64,000 nt of DNA from assembly GCA_963691815.1 (NCBI GenBank), contig OY829653.1:4294444-4358443 (forward strand), read 5' to 3'. Below the pieces are notes generated by a model, which was given only the letters and a program-made list of their open reading frames with translations, had not been told where the DNA came from and did no database searches. The DNA is from Echiichthys vipera (Eukaryota; Chordata; Actinopteri; Perciformes; Trachinidae). The position numbers and the translations under genes were made by a program. The stretch's first letter is position 1. Each line of letters starts with the position of its first letter. Shown one piece after another: positions 1 through 13,324 of the stretch.

Positions 1-447
1 CCCTTAACAGTGCAGGCTTTAAAACATCTGGCTGCATAACCTCCACCACGGATCACGAGTGACCTTTAACCTCAAGCTTTTTTCCTAATCTGACATAGAG
101 CTGCAATGTGTCAGTGGTCAGAGCAACACGAGCGGTGCGCCTTTTGTTCAGCATTTGAGTTACACAGAGAAAATTAAGGAGAGAGGAAAGAATTAATTTG
201 TGCACAGATGGCTCCCCTTGAGAATGGCTGCAGGGTGCGATTCAAATTAAAAGAAAATGAATTATATGAGGATTTTATGATTTTATGATGTGCCCTGGTG
301 ACTAGAACCAACAGACAGAAGTAAAGAAATGTAAGTGTAGTGAAATTAAAAGATGTGTTGTCCACAGCCATGTGGAAATGATTAAATGCATTACATTACA
401 TTCAGCTGACTTACAGCATATATCCAGGGTTCAGAACCAGAGGGGCC
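1..447. other. Unassigned noncoding DNA
   Basis: AT-rich sequence with no recognisable coding exon, RNA gene or repeat. Short open frames here have no family resemblance that I can see. Confidence 0.6.
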
Positions 448-450
448 TAA

Positions 451-900
451 GGGCGCCCTCACACTGTCCATTTGCACCGTGCCCAAGCACGCTTCACGGC
501 TAAAGTCTAGTTTGTTTGACCAGTATGAGTACAACTGTTCCGCGCCCAGGCAGGGCACAGTTGCCGGCCGTGGCTGGTGGTTGAGAGAGGTGGGCATGGA
601 TGCACATGTACGGGCACGAGCGTGCACATGTGTACTAGCACGAGCATTGGCGGCGGTCCTGATGTCTATTTATATACGTCTATATACGAGCGGTTCACGG
701 TGGTCTCATACAGAGGTGGAGTGTTAACTGCAGATTTGGTCAGATGAAATGTTCAAAAACATGATGACGTACAAGCAAGAAGCAATGGAGGCGCGGCACA
801 GATCATTTCAAGTAGTGTGAGTACAAGTTGGGGAAGAGGGAGGGGGGGACAATCACCCTAAAGCACGGGCACTGTACGAATGGACAGTGTGAGTGCGCCC
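451..900 (+). mobile_element. PIF/Harbinger-like non-autonomous transposon (copy A)
   Basis: The 5' end GGGCGCCCTCACACTG is mirrored by CAGTGTGAGTGCGCCC at the 3' end, and both ends are flanked by TAA (448-450 and 901-903), a 3-bp target duplication typical of PIF/Harbinger elements. The interior at about 690-830 resembles the start of a Myb/SANT-like DNA-binding ORF (GSRW..TEVEC then LQIWSD), but it carries stops and an internal deletion. This copy keeps the TCAGATGA form of the WSD codons, unlike copies C, D, H and I. The autonomous transposase is absent. Superfamily is inferred from termini, duplication length and the Myb-like remnant. Confidence 0.75.
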
Positions 901-905
901 TAAGT

Positions 906-1098
906 GACATTTGGACCAGTCCCAGCCTGGTCCTGGTCCTGGTCCAGTCTCAGTCTGGTCAGATGTGTACATGAACTGATGAAGCCTCTTTGATGAGAGG
1001 TGAAACGTCTTCCTAGACAAATAACCAAGTCCAGTTGCTTTTGACTGAAATTGCTTTGAGGATAACGACGACCTGGACACATGAGAACATTCACAGGC
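906..1098 (+). repeat. Dispersed retroposon-like repeat with GGTCCT minisatellite (truncated copy)
   Basis: This belongs to the same family as 24767-25429, 51741-51992 and 58465-58755. A short run of TGGTCC/CCAGCC units (about 911-960) is followed by the family's fixed 3' part, which includes the segment GATGAGAGGTGAAACGTC and ends near ACATTCACAGG. It abuts the right end of Harbinger copy A. The left arm seen in other copies is missing. Class is uncertain; a Penelope-like origin is one possibility. Confidence 0.65.
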
Positions 1099-2107
1099 CT
1101 AGAATATCAGGCGTGTTTTCAGTTGTTTTACACATAAGAACATATTTCCACATGTGCTAATTCATAGTTTTGATGCCTTCAGTGTGAATCTACAACGTCA
1201 ATAGTCCTGAAAAGAAAGGAAACTAATTTAATGAGGAGGTGTGTCCAAACTTTGGGTCTGTTCTGTACATGCTAACATCACAAATTGAACCAATTTAAAA
1301 GGCTCACTGAGCTCGTTACAAGACTTCAGCGCACTTACGACTCTAAATCCACACACTAAGTCACTCAGCAAACCTCTGTCATCCTTTGTCCCGGCCACCG
1401 TTTATTGGTGTTGTTTTACAGCCTTTAATTGGTTGCTGCTGTTTCTGGTTTCCTAAATGGTTTTGGGGAACGTAACCGCAGGTGCCCCCGGTTGTCATGG
1501 AGTGCTCAAACAACAAGAAGCAGCAGTTGTTATTTACAGAGTCGGAGCATAACAAATGAATATGATGCTTAAAAATATATACTCCATGCACTATAAGAAG
1601 GTTTTCCCACCGGGGGAGGATTATGTGTCAGAGGCACGCCGAGTGGAGGTTCCCCATTCCTAGAATAATGTTTTCTGCTGCTAGTTTTCAGCGTTTGGCT
1701 GGTTCCATATTTGTTTCCTCACTGATCTTCGACCACAAGAGGACAGAGAGAGGCTTCGAAAACAAATGTGTTTAGTTTTGTTGAAGTTCACACTTAACAA
1801 GATCTAGCTCAGAATGCACAATTGCATAAAAATGTGAGATTGTCTACGTTTGAACCTGCACTGATTTGTTGATAAAACTTGTTAGTTAGATAGTAGTACC
1901 GGGAGCTGCGTCTGAGTTGTCAGTTGCACTAGCATCCCAGAAGTATTTTCCCCCTTCAAATACAGTGTTCTCCTCCTGTTAAAGTGCATAGTGCCCTGCT
2001 CAATGGTCAGGTTATGGATCAGCCTTGGTTTAGTTTATATAGGGGGGAAACACATATCGATATACAGTATAACAGTCTTTGACACAACACCGGTATGCTG
2101 GGTGCTG
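1099..2107. other. Unassigned noncoding DNA
   Basis: No coding exon, tandem array or recognised repeat seen. Confidence 0.5.
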
Positions 2108-2110
2108 TAA

Positions 2111-2555
2111 GGGCGCACTCACACTGTCCATTTGTACCGTGCCCAATGCTTTATGGTGATTGCCCCCCCTGCGGCGCAGGCCAGTTTGTACTCCCATTAC
2201 TTGAAATGATCTGGGCTACGGCTCCAATGCGTCTTGCTTATACGTCATCACCCTCTGAGATTTAGTATCTGACCAAATCTGCAGCAAACACTTCACCTCT
2301 GCATCAGACCACCGTGAACCGTTCCCGAGGAACAGACGTATATAAATACTCTCAGGACCACCATCAATTCTCGCGCTCGTACATGTGCACATGCACACGC
2401 TCATGCCTGGCAAGTGTGCCCACCTCTCTCAACCTGGCAAGTGTGCCGTGCCTGGGCTCGGTACAGTTGAACTCACACTGGTCAAACGAACTAGACTTTA
2501 GCTGTGAAACGTGCTTGGACACGGTACGGATGGACATAAAATCCAGTGCGTGAGC
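2111..2555 (-). mobile_element. PIF/Harbinger-like non-autonomous transposon (copy B)
   Basis: It begins on the plus strand with GGGCGCACTCACACTG preceded by TAA. Internal sequence is in reverse orientation relative to copy A. The minus-strand frame around 2216-2330 reads GSRWSDAEVKCLLQIWSDT, a Myb/SANT-like helix segment of the type found in the second ORF of Harbinger transposons. The far terminus near 2530-2555 is degraded: GGACA is followed by a few unrelated bases before GTGCGTGAGC, so the exact right end is uncertain. Confidence 0.7.
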
Positions 2556-2558
2556 AAC

Positions 2559-3570
2559 GTTAACTGCTGCAAACAGATACATTCAGTTCACTGTTGGCAC
2601 TCTTTTAACAGTGCAGAGCAACATGAGCATCCCATTGGACTCTTCTTTCTCGTTCTTTCCACCTGTTAAACATTCGCCCAGTGTTCACTGGTATTGCCTT
2701 TGCTGTGGTTTGGCCCTCCAACTTAGGAGAAAAGTATCCGTGTCAGGGTTTCCACCACTCTCGTATCACACTGGGAACACATCTGTGGTTTTACAGCGAA
2801 GGAGGGAACAATGAGCTGGAAGCTAAAAGATGCACAAAGCTGTTGATTATAACACAGGGCGCCATTTGATTCAGTGTTATGGAAAGTTTCACAAAATGGA
2901 GATTTTTGCAGCATCAGAAGCCATTTTCCTAAATAAGCTGTTAGCTAATAAACACAAGGAAAGCGCAGGTCCAAATGCTGTTATTATCCAGTTCACAGAG
3001 AAGTCCAGCGTTTTCATTATCCTAACACTGTTCAGTCACTTCTGTATCTCCCCTACAACCCTCCTGACATCTGAGAAGGAGAAAATAAGTGATAGATGAA
3101 TGCAATTTCCTGTGGACCTCGTGAAAGATGCATGACTTAATTTCAGCATTCCTCTTAAAATTGGAGATTCCAACCACTTAACCATGTCGGACCCGTGAAG
3201 CCGCTCAACAAGACAAATACTGTATGATCCAAATAATTCAATCATCCTGTACTCTGCTTCTGAAATTATGTAGAACTGAGAGCAGCAGGGAGAAATTCAG
3301 CTGGAATTAAATCTTGGGTGTGACACTGTGACTAGTCAGAGAAACAGGATAAAGGATTTCCAGGGCTTGTTACAACACTGGCAGTTTTCTTTATTTCGCT
3401 CATTTTTGTTGTTTTTTGAACAGCCTGCACATTAATAGCTTTGTTCCTGTTATGAGATATCTAAGATATCGTTGTAACAACAGGAAAAAATCATTTTAGG
3501 TCTCTGCAAAGGATAGGAATTAAATCTTAATTTAAAGCTGCAGACGGCAAGTCTGGCAGATCGATTCGAC
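2559..3570. other. Unassigned noncoding DNA
   Basis: AT-rich. The longest open frame (2830-3099, plus strand) has no recognisable motif. No repeats identified. Confidence 0.5.
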
Positions 3571-3573
3571 TCA

Positions 3574-3931
3574 GGGCGCACTCACACTGTCCATCCGTAC
3601 CATGCCCGTGCTTTAGGGTACTTGTCCCCCCCTCCAGGCGCGTTTGTACTCACACTACCTGGGCCTCACGCAAATGCTTCTTGCTGCCTATACGTCATCA
3701 CGCCGTAACACGCATTGATGACGTCATCGCGATGCGTCGCTTTGTTTCCAAATCTTTCCGTAGACCTCGGAGTTTTTGTGCGTCTTGTCGACTGTTTTTG
3801 AATCTTTTCATCGACCAAATCTGCAGTAAACACTCCACCTCCGCATCACACCAACGTGAACCTTTCACCGCCATTGTTGTCTTTTGGCGCAGAGTGGTTG
3901 CACTCGTACGGAAGGACAGTGTGAGTGCCCC
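3574..3931 (-). mobile_element. PIF/Harbinger-like non-autonomous transposon (copy C)
   Basis: Terminal inverted repeats GGGCGCACTCACACTG and CAGTGTGAGTGCCCC are flanked by TCA on both sides (3571-3573 and 3932-3934). The Myb-like region lies in reverse orientation at about 3700-3880, with the CAATGG context of its start at the far end. The element's 5' portion is deleted so that the Myb-like start is joined almost directly to the right terminus. It carries the 1-bp deletion (TCGATGA instead of TCAGATGA) shared with copies D, H and I. Confidence 0.75.
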
Positions 3932-3934
3932 TCA

Positions 3935-6900
3935 CTCAAATTTCAAATGTTTACAACTCTCTCGCCCCTCCCCCACCACCACCGAGCTCCTCCGCTCCCT
4001 CCCATCGAATGCTCGTCAGTGCATGTGCACCTGAATCCTGTCAACGCGCCCGTCACTTCTCTCATTGATACGAGGCATGGAGTACACGCTACATGGAGGT
4101 AGACGGGCTAACTTACTCATAGATAGCAATTGCTAACGTCATTTAGCGTATGCCTAGCTTGAGACATGTGCATATGATATTGTAACATGCGTGTGGGGGG
4201 AGGTGGTATCTGTGGCGTGTGCACAAACTGTGACTGGCAGTCAGCTCTCACACAGCCTTGCCCGGGGTGGACAGGATGATCCGGGCGCGGTCGTTTTTTC
4301 CTAAACAGACAACAGGCTCTAGGTGCACGTAGAGGCGCCGTTTTTCCTTAAACCGGATGATTTATGTCCATTTATCATAGCATAGTGTCGGTTTCAGTTA
4401 ATATAATCCATCAAATGTTGCAGACTGCAACTTAAATTAATTTAACTTAAACCTCACCTACTTCCACGGAGCATGGAGAGGGAAATGAATTCAAAACACT
4501 TGCGACACTGCATTGCTGGAGTTCTGAACTCTTTAGACTCTTAAAGTTTATACTGTTTTTGATCCAATGTTTTTATTGCAGAATAAGATAAATCAAAACT
4601 TTCTTAAAAGATAAATAATAAAACACATCCCCCGCTGTGCTTGTGGTTTAAAGTGTGTAAATGGTGGTCGGGGCATCACGCTGTGTCTGGAGCTGGGAAA
4701 GCTCCCAAAGCCAGCAAAGATCACATATTCACAAATGAAGTCGTGGTAGGGGAGGGGAAGCGGAGGGTGGGGGGGTGTTGTGTGGAGACACTATTTCCTG
4801 TGTTTCTAACCAGCACTCCATTCTCAAAATAAAAACCACAATCTTGCCAAAGTGACAGCTCCATTGACAGCCCAAGTGACACACTGGAACGGGGCGAATA
4901 ATAACAGAGTCAAACTGAGAGATACTGTGGGCTGCCCCGGCTCTCCTATGTCGGCACTGCCATTAAAATTCAGAGGGGAATGACTAGATGGGAGACTTGT
5001 GAGCAATTACTCCAGGGGAGGCTGTGCAGAAACCGCGAGAGGAATGTTAACCCGATCGAAATCGCACTTCCATTCATTTGTGTCATTTTTCTTTTAAATA
5101 AGAAGTTCATGTCAGAATGCAGATGATGGATCAAACCAATATAGATATGTCTAAAAAATCCCTCTCTATGAATCTTTCTGTACATTTATCTTTCCTGTGT
5201 GTGTTATGTACATTTTTCCTCCCTCTCTCATGGTCTTATCCTCTCACGACTTGAATTCCTGGAGACTTGGGGCTGCAGGTTATTTGTCATCCCTCATTTC
5301 GTCTTTGATCCCACTGCTTTCCGAGGCTCAGGCGTTTCAAGCCATCCCCATCACCCCTTTGTAATTAATAACAGGCTTCTTTCTGGGGAATTCTTCTCAT
5401 TTGTTTTCTTTTTTCCTCCCCCTGAACCATCCAGCTGCGTCTGACCCGCTATAATCGTTTTTTGGCCATTGTTGGTGCAGACTAGCAAGGAAATACACTT
5501 AATCTCAGTTTGAGAGAGAAAGACGGGAGGTGGAGCGGTGTGTGCGTGCCAGCGGGCAGGGGAGGATTGTTCTGTTGCTTTACTGGCCCACCTCGGACCC
5601 CAGATGATGTCATTTCCTATTAAAATAACAGGTCTTGATAGGAAACAGGAGAACTTTGATATTTGCTTCATCCAAAAAATATGATTATTATTTAGGAATA
5701 AAGTCATCGCCTGTTGAAAGAGGCAAAAGAATATCGCTTTCTTCGGGGATACATTATCTGTTTTTGTTTGTTCACTTATCTCCTGTGGTGGTTAATCAGG
5801 AACAAGGTTTTAATCAGGAAGAGGCCGAATTAATCACAGAATAAACAGAGCTCAAAGAACACCGGGAGCAAGAAAACATTAGCAGCAAAAAGGCTGTGTT
5901 TTGCCTGGGAAGCGTGCCAGAGTGTGCAAACTAAGACTTTAGTTCTCCGTGCAGCATGTGGGGTTTAGTCGCGTCCGAGCCTCTTACCAGCTTCGGCTCC
6001 ACATGAGAGGATATAGGAAAACGGGAGAATTAAGCTGTAGCATACTTGAGTTAATCACTCATCAGTTAATATAGACGAGGTCACAGTAAATGATTGTAAA
6101 CCCACCCTGACTGCGCCAAGATGATCTCAACGTGTGAATGGGTTAAACACCGGAGACCTCAAATCAGACAGGGCTGCACCAGGCCTGCACTGAAACTATC
6201 ATGCTCTGATTTAGACCCGACTCTGGAGGCGACTGTAAGTCCTTCCTCCTAACTGTTTTAGATGCTGAAGGTATTTTCCCTGCAGTGATTCAGGGTGGCT
6301 CAAAAGCCCTGAATGCGATACTATTGCAACTACACATGGTTTGTAGATTGATGCACGTAATGCGGAAACAGCCAACCAACCAAAATTCACAAGCGCTAGT
6401 TCCACTCGGAAACGCTTAGGTATCAGCCGTTAGCAACAGGTACTGAGGTTGGCACAGCAACCAGATTCAGTGACCCGTCTCTGGCTTCCTGGTCAGCAAC
6501 AACGACAACAGAGCCGTCGCCATTCATCCACCGTTGTAGGAGATATGAGTGGAAATACATTAAACATGCTAACACACATTCATCAGTGTCAATCTCCTTA
6601 TCCCCATTGAGTGATTCATTTGTTTGTTAAATGCTCCATTTGCTACCTGCCGCTGTGGCTGGCAAATTACACTCTTAACTTTTGTTTTCATTATACATTT
6701 AACATTCAATACACACATGCTGCAGTGTAAAACAAGAAGGCCCTATAGCCTTATTAAAAAAATGGGAACATAGCTGTTAGGGCGATTGCTTAACATCCCC
6801 TGTGGTTGGCTTGTTATTATTGCAGTGTTGCAATATTGTGCTTATTGCAACAGCCCTAGTTTGAGCTCACACATTCAATGAGTATAAATAGTCATAACCA

Positions 6901-8876
6901 CAGATTTGATCAGGTTTTAATCACTAACCTTCTTGAGTCTTGGGTTGTTCTGAGGAGGTAACTGCTAAAGTGACAGGAGGTGTACGTCAGGAAACAGATT
7001 AAGCAGTTTTGACCAATGGAAGAAAATGAAGTTGAGAGGGATTTATAGTTGTGCATTAAGGGCTTGGAGCCACTGTAGCTACGCCAGAGACTGCGTCAAA
7101 ACCTCCGATGCCTTTGGACTTTTTTGCTCGGAGAGATGATTTTGCAAGCAAGTTAAAGAGACGCTCAGTACTCTCCTTTCAAAGCAATTCTTACCTTTCT
7201 TGTATGTGTCAGTTAGAGCACTCCCCCCAAAGTCCCACCTTCTTCCCCCTGCCCGACCTCTGACGCCCCCTCCTTCCCTGACATGTGCGTTGAGAGAGAA
7301 ATGCTTCATTCAAGTGCCATGGGAAGTCCGATGTTTTGGACCTCCGAATTGGCAAAATGCACCTGAATGCCTGTCAAAGTTGAATCTCCTAGTATCGAAC
7401 TCGAGGGAGATCCTCCTACATCCACCTGCGCACCTGTTCACCATTCTCCAACTACTCCCCACTGTATTCATATCAGCATATCTCCACCTGCTCCTTCCCA
7501 GATCAGTGTCAATGTTATGTTGCTCAGATGAATCCAGCCACCTGTTTTAGTTGTTTGACCTGCCGTCTGTCCCTGGCCTGCTACAAAGACCTTTCCTGCC
7601 ATTCTGTTTCCAACCTGTAAGCCTGTTACTGACTATTTCCTCTAGTAACCTTCCTTTCAGCCCATCTACATTTCAGTCTTCATAGCTCTCTTCTCCGAAT
7701 TCATCAACCCTGACACTGCCGTCGTTAGGAAGAGAGAGAATTGTACAAATGGGATTAGCTGCACCCAACGTTCCCCAGCTTCAGTTCAAACCCTTCTCAA
7801 CTCCCCACATCTGGCCAATCGCTGCATGAAGCGGACTCGCATGTTGGATTAATGATTTTGGGAATTTCCGTAAATTTGTCGGACGCAGACCCCCAAATTC
7901 TGATGATGTAAAAGTGTCGGGAAAAGGAATCTGATAAGACCTCACTTACTGATGCCAATTTGGTTAAATTTAATTAAAAAATATGGCTGATGAGTCTGTC
8001 CTGGAGTTCAAATTGAGGATTGAGACAGAAGGAGACTATTTAGCCTTTTTTGGGTGGAAACATGAGGAGCATACAGATGGACTGGACGATAATAATGCTG
8101 CAGAAGGAGTTTGGTAAGCTTTAATTGATATAGTAAAAGTAAAAACTGTTGTGTAGTGTTTGAATCCAATATATTTTCCCCACAATGAACATATTTTTTA
8201 TGTTTTAAGCCTACAGGGGATTCTTGTTTTTATATTCAAAAGATGTATTTTGGGCTGACTTTCAGTTTCAGTCCTGGCTAGTGAACAACATTTGCAAGCT
8301 TTGAAATAAAACGAAGCCCAGAAGTCAAACAATAACCAACAAAACAACATGAAAAAGAATACATGCATTCAGTCCTTTCTTCCAATAAAAAGGCAGCTGA
8401 TCATCAGTGTCGAGAGGTTGGAGGTTCCCACAGCTCTGAACGCACCACAGCACAAAAACAAATGTCAGCAGTAACACAATCACGGAGCAGCCTGCAGCAG
8501 ACTTTTCAAATCAAACAAACGAGCAAGAGCATTGGGGGGAAACCCTGTTCGAGTTCTTGAACATCATTATAAAAGATGCATAAGCAAAAGGGGGGAAACA
8601 GTGAGTTCTTCATTCTTCAGCCTGGATGATTAGCAGTACAGTGTTTGAGGGGGGAGTTAGCAACAAAAATAAGACAAATGTGATGTGACAAATATTCACT
8701 CCGGCTTATCCAAGTGTTTCTCAAACTGCAATATTGGCTTGTAATATTTGGACTGCAGTAATTGTGTCTGCACAAATCTTAGTATCACATCACTGAGCCT
8801 GACAACAGTTTTGTCAACATGCTGAGGGGGAGCATATGAGCGCATCTCATGTGAAGTGGTCCAAAAAATCTGAAAC
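3935..8876. other. Long unassigned stretch, no gene recognised
   Basis: Nearly 5 kb without a recognisable exon or mobile element. The 116-codon open frame at 7200-7550 is Pro/Leu/Ser-rich and starts in a C-rich tract; I do not recognise it. The block around 4840-5065 is less AT-rich and shows no repeat character, so it could be conserved noncoding DNA (speculative). Confidence 0.45.
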
Positions 8877-8879
8877 TTC

Positions 8880-9452
8880 GAGCGCATTCACACTGTCCAT
8901 CCGTACCGTGTCCAAACAGGTTTCATAGGTAAAGTCTAGTTCGTTTGACCAGTGTGAGTGCAACCGTACCGCGCCTAGCTGTGGCACGCTTGCCGGCGAC
9001 GGACCGTTTGGGAGAGGTGGGCTTTTGTAAAGCACGTTTGCACGTGTACGAGCACAAGGCCTATGGCGGTTCTGAGGTAATTTCCTGTGCGCCTGTTGGG
9101 ACATAGAAAAAAGAAGGAGGGACCATGCGCAGACATTTAAAACAATGGCAGTGAAAGGTTCACGTTGGTGTGATGCGGAGGTGGAGTGTTTACTGCAGAT
9201 TTGGTCGATGAAAATATTCAAAAACAGTCGACAAGACGCACAAAAACTCTGAGGTCTACGGAAAGATTTGGAAACAAAGCGACGCATCGCCATGACGTCA
9301 TCAATGCGTGTGACGTGTTACGGCGTGATGACATATAGGCAGCAAGAAGCATTCGCCGAGGCCCAGGTAGTGTGAGTACAAACGGGCCTGGAGGGGGGGA
9401 CAAGGACCCTAAAGCACGGGGCACGGGACGGACGCACAGTGTGAGTGCGCCC
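8880..9452 (+). mobile_element. PIF/Harbinger-like non-autonomous transposon (copy D)
   Basis: A near-complete copy with a slightly mutated left end (GAGCGCATTCACACTG) and right end CAGTGTGAGTGCGCCC. Flanking triplets are TTC and TTA. From about 9144 it reads ATGGCAGTGAAAGG, the start of a Myb/SANT-like ORF, then the conserved RWCDAEVECLLQIW segment. The frame breaks where TCAGATGA has become TCGATGA, and the remainder (DKTHKNSEV-type helix) continues in another frame. A TATA-less region with a GACATAGAAAAAAGAAGG tract precedes the ORF, as in copies H and I. Confidence 0.78.
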
Positions 9453-9455
9453 TTA

Positions 9456-12400
9456 AGGTGGATCAAGAGAAAGATTCCCACCTCTTCTCAGCGTCCTATA
9501 AATTGTTGTATATTCGGACATACAGACCCTACACATGTTGGCCTTCACTGAGTGTGTATGGCCTTGGTTTTTGTGGCGTGTCCCACACCGTCGGCACTGC
9601 AATTGGCTGAATCGTCAGTTGGGCCTTTCAGGTGGGAGAAATCCCTCTGATTGGCTGCTTAGCTCAATGGAATCAGTACACAAGAACAGAAATGGTTGTG
9701 ACATTGAAAACAAACCTGTTATATCGGGTAAGACTTTCTTTTTAGCAGAAATGGAATTGTTCAGTGTTACGGCTGCCGCTGGCCCGATTTCAAATCCCAA
9801 GTCTTTCCAAACCAGTGAGTTTGGAGTGGAAGTGGATTATAAAGCTCTCAGACAGCGAGTCTGATGAACCACACTCCTCTCACATGCAGGACTTATTTTA
9901 TGTCCAGAAGAAACGCCACACACTGTACCTAACATACAAACATCAGTTCTGAGCGGTTATTTCCAAAGGGTAAGTAAGTTACCTTACCTCAAACAAACAT
10001 TTGATAGATCACTTTCATACAGACATGACAGCATTAGCGCAGCTCACATTGCATTTAGGATCTAATGAACCCTTGTTTGGGCAAGAATATTGTTCATTTG
10101 ATTGTAAAGTGTATGTTTGGACTGTTCAGCAGCTCAAACCACAGAGTGAAAAGATGGTAATGGCTTGGAAATAAGTTTTATTTTTCATTTTAGTTTCTCT
10201 GTGCATTGCATGTTCTTGTTATTTTTAATCTGACAGTTATTTAAATAAAGGGAAGGACGTTCATCCTGAAGCTTGCTGCTGTATTTCTACTCCATCTCAT
10301 GAAAGGTGGAAGTGTGTAGAGACTGGATCAGTTTAGGGCCTTTGAGTGTTGAGTGATTGTGTTTTGTATATGCCAAGCAGGCTGTGTGGATTGGTCCAGC
10401 CAGGCCCTGCCCCTCCCACCATCCACTCCCACAGGAGCAGTTAAGCTCAGCTGTGAGTTTATACAGTCGGTCAAATTGTGTCACTCGTACACTTCATCAG
10501 CTCGCCGGCGTGTCTCTGGTTGTTTTGTAGCGCTGTTGTTCTCTTAACAGTTAATTGCTGAGAAATTGAGGTATTTGTGAAAGCTACCTGGGGACTGGGC
10601 CTCCAGTATTTCATTTACTGATCCAGATAAACTGTGTGTTCAAGTGCAACGTTCTGGCTCAGACACAGGCGACGTTAGCTGATGTAACCTTTGACGCCGC
10701 TAGTTGGGTGTGTCTTAGGCCTGTAGCTTTATTGCTTTATTGTTACTAACTGTGACCATGCTATTTCCCTAATCTTAACTAAGTGTTTTAAGCACTTAAC
10801 CCTCACAATCATCACATTTTATTTGCTGCAGCCATGAACTTTCTCCTACTGAGTCGAACCCTCACATCACACCCATCACAACCCATAAACACATCACTGG
10901 TGCAAATAACAGGCGTGCTTCTAATCTGAATTTAGTGTTTTCTTCCTGTAAAGCCATCTGTGTGTTTTTACTCCTAAGCCACATCACACACTTTTCCACT
11001 TCCTTGTGATGGAAAACAAATTTTGAGTTTGACTGGCAAACATTTGCCGGTTCCAGCTTCTCAAATATGAGGATTTGCTGCTTGTATGTCTTTTTTTTTT
11101 TATTGAATATCTTTGGATGTTGGACTGGTTGGTCATAACAAACCATTTGAAGACATCACTTTATGCTTTGAGATATTCTGAAGCAGCCGTAGTCCTACAC
11201 TGTAAAATAGTTTTGAATGGCATCGTGGTTGCATCAAACCACAAGTATTAAAATAGTGAAATGAGCCTCTTCTGTCCCTCTTAAAACTCTAATTATAACG
11301 TGCAGTAAATGTTGTATTTGTAGGATACACCTTTTTGTAACCAACAGGAAAAAGACATGACTGGAAACACCGCAGTCTGACGTTGAGGCGAATGTGGTGG
11401 AAAATCAGCATGTGGAGTTTTTTTTGTGGGTGTGTGCATTTACCGTCAACTCTGATGACTCCCGTATGTCTCATGCCTCTCCTGCTGCAAGTTCTTATTC
11501 AACCACCACAACCTTTAGATTAGTTTCTCGGAGACTACGCGCTGCCAGATTGGAACAGTGTGACCTTGTCTTGGGCAGAAGTGGAGTGCGCGTGATGGAG
11601 TATATGGCAGTGAATCAGAAAACTAAACGTGATGAGCTATTATCACTCTCCCCGGTGTCGTCCTATTTCATTACCACCTTACCACTGACCTTCATTGAAC
11701 AACGGATCCCGCTGACTTAAAGGTTCCTCTGTCCTTTCTGCAAGGATGATGGACACCCCACCTGTCCTCTTTCACCCAGCATGAGCGCCGCAACGAGGCA
11801 GATGTCTGAGTCGGGGGTGGAGACAAACAGCGATAAGGATAGTCCCCGCCACGGTCCTTCCTCTTCTTTTCCGGAAATCGACTGCGGGCTGTTCAATTAT
11901 TCACACTAATGTCGTTCTCCACCTTTATCTGAGCTCATCCTGACCAGTGATCCTTATCTGAGGGTTGAGTGATGGTAGATTCAATAGTAGGCGGCAGGGT
12001 TTCAATAGACGGCTGTGGATGTTATTGAGTGTCTTAGATGAATAACGGCGCAATTTTGAAAAAATCACAATTAGAAGTTCATGTGTCATGTAATGAGCTT
12101 GGTGAGATTACATCAATCATCTAAAACATATTTGTGCTGGACTGGACAGCTCAAAACTCCACTCATCAAATGATTGTGTATAACACAAGCCCTAACCACA
12201 GCGACTTCCTGGTTGATCCAATAAGGAAGTGCCAAAAATTGTTAACCAGCCTGTTTTCACAGCATCATTAAACCTGTTTAAGGCCTGGGACAGAAAAACA
12301 TTCTAGTCTGTATGTTTAGGTCATATCTCCATGACAACACTAAGGCTAGTTTTATTTTATTGGAGGTTAAAGTTTATGAATAATTGGGGGTGTGGCCTCT

Positions 12401-12925
12401 TGGGTGACAGCTAGCCACTGACCCTCACGTCTCCTTGGAGGTAAACGTCAGCCAGATGGATGTATCTCCCTCCCCCCAACGTCACATCGATGGTAAAGGG
12501 AAATAAGGGAGAATAAAAGTCTGACAAGACGTCAACTCCCGCTGGCGAGTCACTTGGATCAAGTTGAAAGAACCGTCCTCGAAGTAGAGGGGATGTGCCT
12601 TTTTTCTTACAGTCTAAACCTGTAACTTGAAAACTGTTGGTTGCAGTGACGAAGCTGCAGAGAAGAAATCAGATACCACAAATACATCCCCCTTTTCAAT
12701 GCCAAGGAGCAGCTCGTTTTCAGTATCTGTAATCTCATTGTTTTTATCATTACCCAAAGATCGAAGCATAGGGATGGATCATAAATCACCGGGCTAATAG
12801 AGATTTTTGTCTGCAGGGTGAGCTCCATCTTCGCCAGACCCAAACAAGATCCTGAGAGAGTTACAGGCCTGAAACCCTTATCACCCCCTTTAATATACAG
12901 TATAAATCTCAATGATTAATCTTTT
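9456..12925. other. Long unassigned stretch, no gene recognised
   Basis: Contains several open frames of about 100 codons (for example 9535-9864 and 11394-11720). None shows a domain, splice-site framing or low-complexity explanation that I can recognise. No repeat was identified with confidence. Confidence 0.45.
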
Positions 12926-12942
12926 TATATATATATATATGG
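12926..12942. repeat. (TA)n microsatellite
   Basis: Short TATATATA run ending just before GGAAGCGCTGG, at the edge of a dispersed repeat. Confidence 0.7.
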
Positions 12943-12949
12943 AAGCGCT

Positions 12950-13100
12950 GGAGGTCTGTGTATGAGTGAAGCTCAAGCAGCTGAAAAATGAAGCCAACAT
13001 GGAAGTGCCAAAAACTGCAATTCCTCAAACAGCCCCTTGAGGCTGGCTCCGAACGTGAGTCGATCCCCATAGACCTCCATGTTAAAATGTCCAACTTTGT
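12950..13100 (+). repeat. Dispersed repeat, unclassified
   Basis: The segment containing GAAGCCAACATGGAAGTGCC, CCTTGAGGCTGG and GAGTCGATCCC matches in reverse complement the sequence at about 48775-48880. Two diverged copies on opposite strands show it is a dispersed repeat. No terminal structure or coding potential seen. Confidence 0.6.
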
Positions 13101-13324
13101 GTTTACAGCCTCATGACAACTGAACAGGGGAGCATTTTAGTTCATCTGTTATTCAAATTATATCGAGGAGCCGTCCACATTGAGCTTTATTTAGTCTCTT
13201 CACAAACCTATAGGGACGCCACAACAGCGTCCATGTTATTTCGTACAGTCTTAGGTGGTGCTGTTGCGTTTTGTTGTAGCTGTAATTCAATTCAACTAGG
13301 GAAACATCAAAATTCCAAGTATAT

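Noticed and set aside
7200..7550. 116-codon open frame as a host exon
   Set aside because: Biased composition from a C-rich tract, no splice-site framing and no recognisable motif.
8847..9481. Open frames of 87 and 148 codons on the minus strand
   Set aside because: Antisense to the Harbinger element and its Myb-like remnant; the sense strand explains the sequence.
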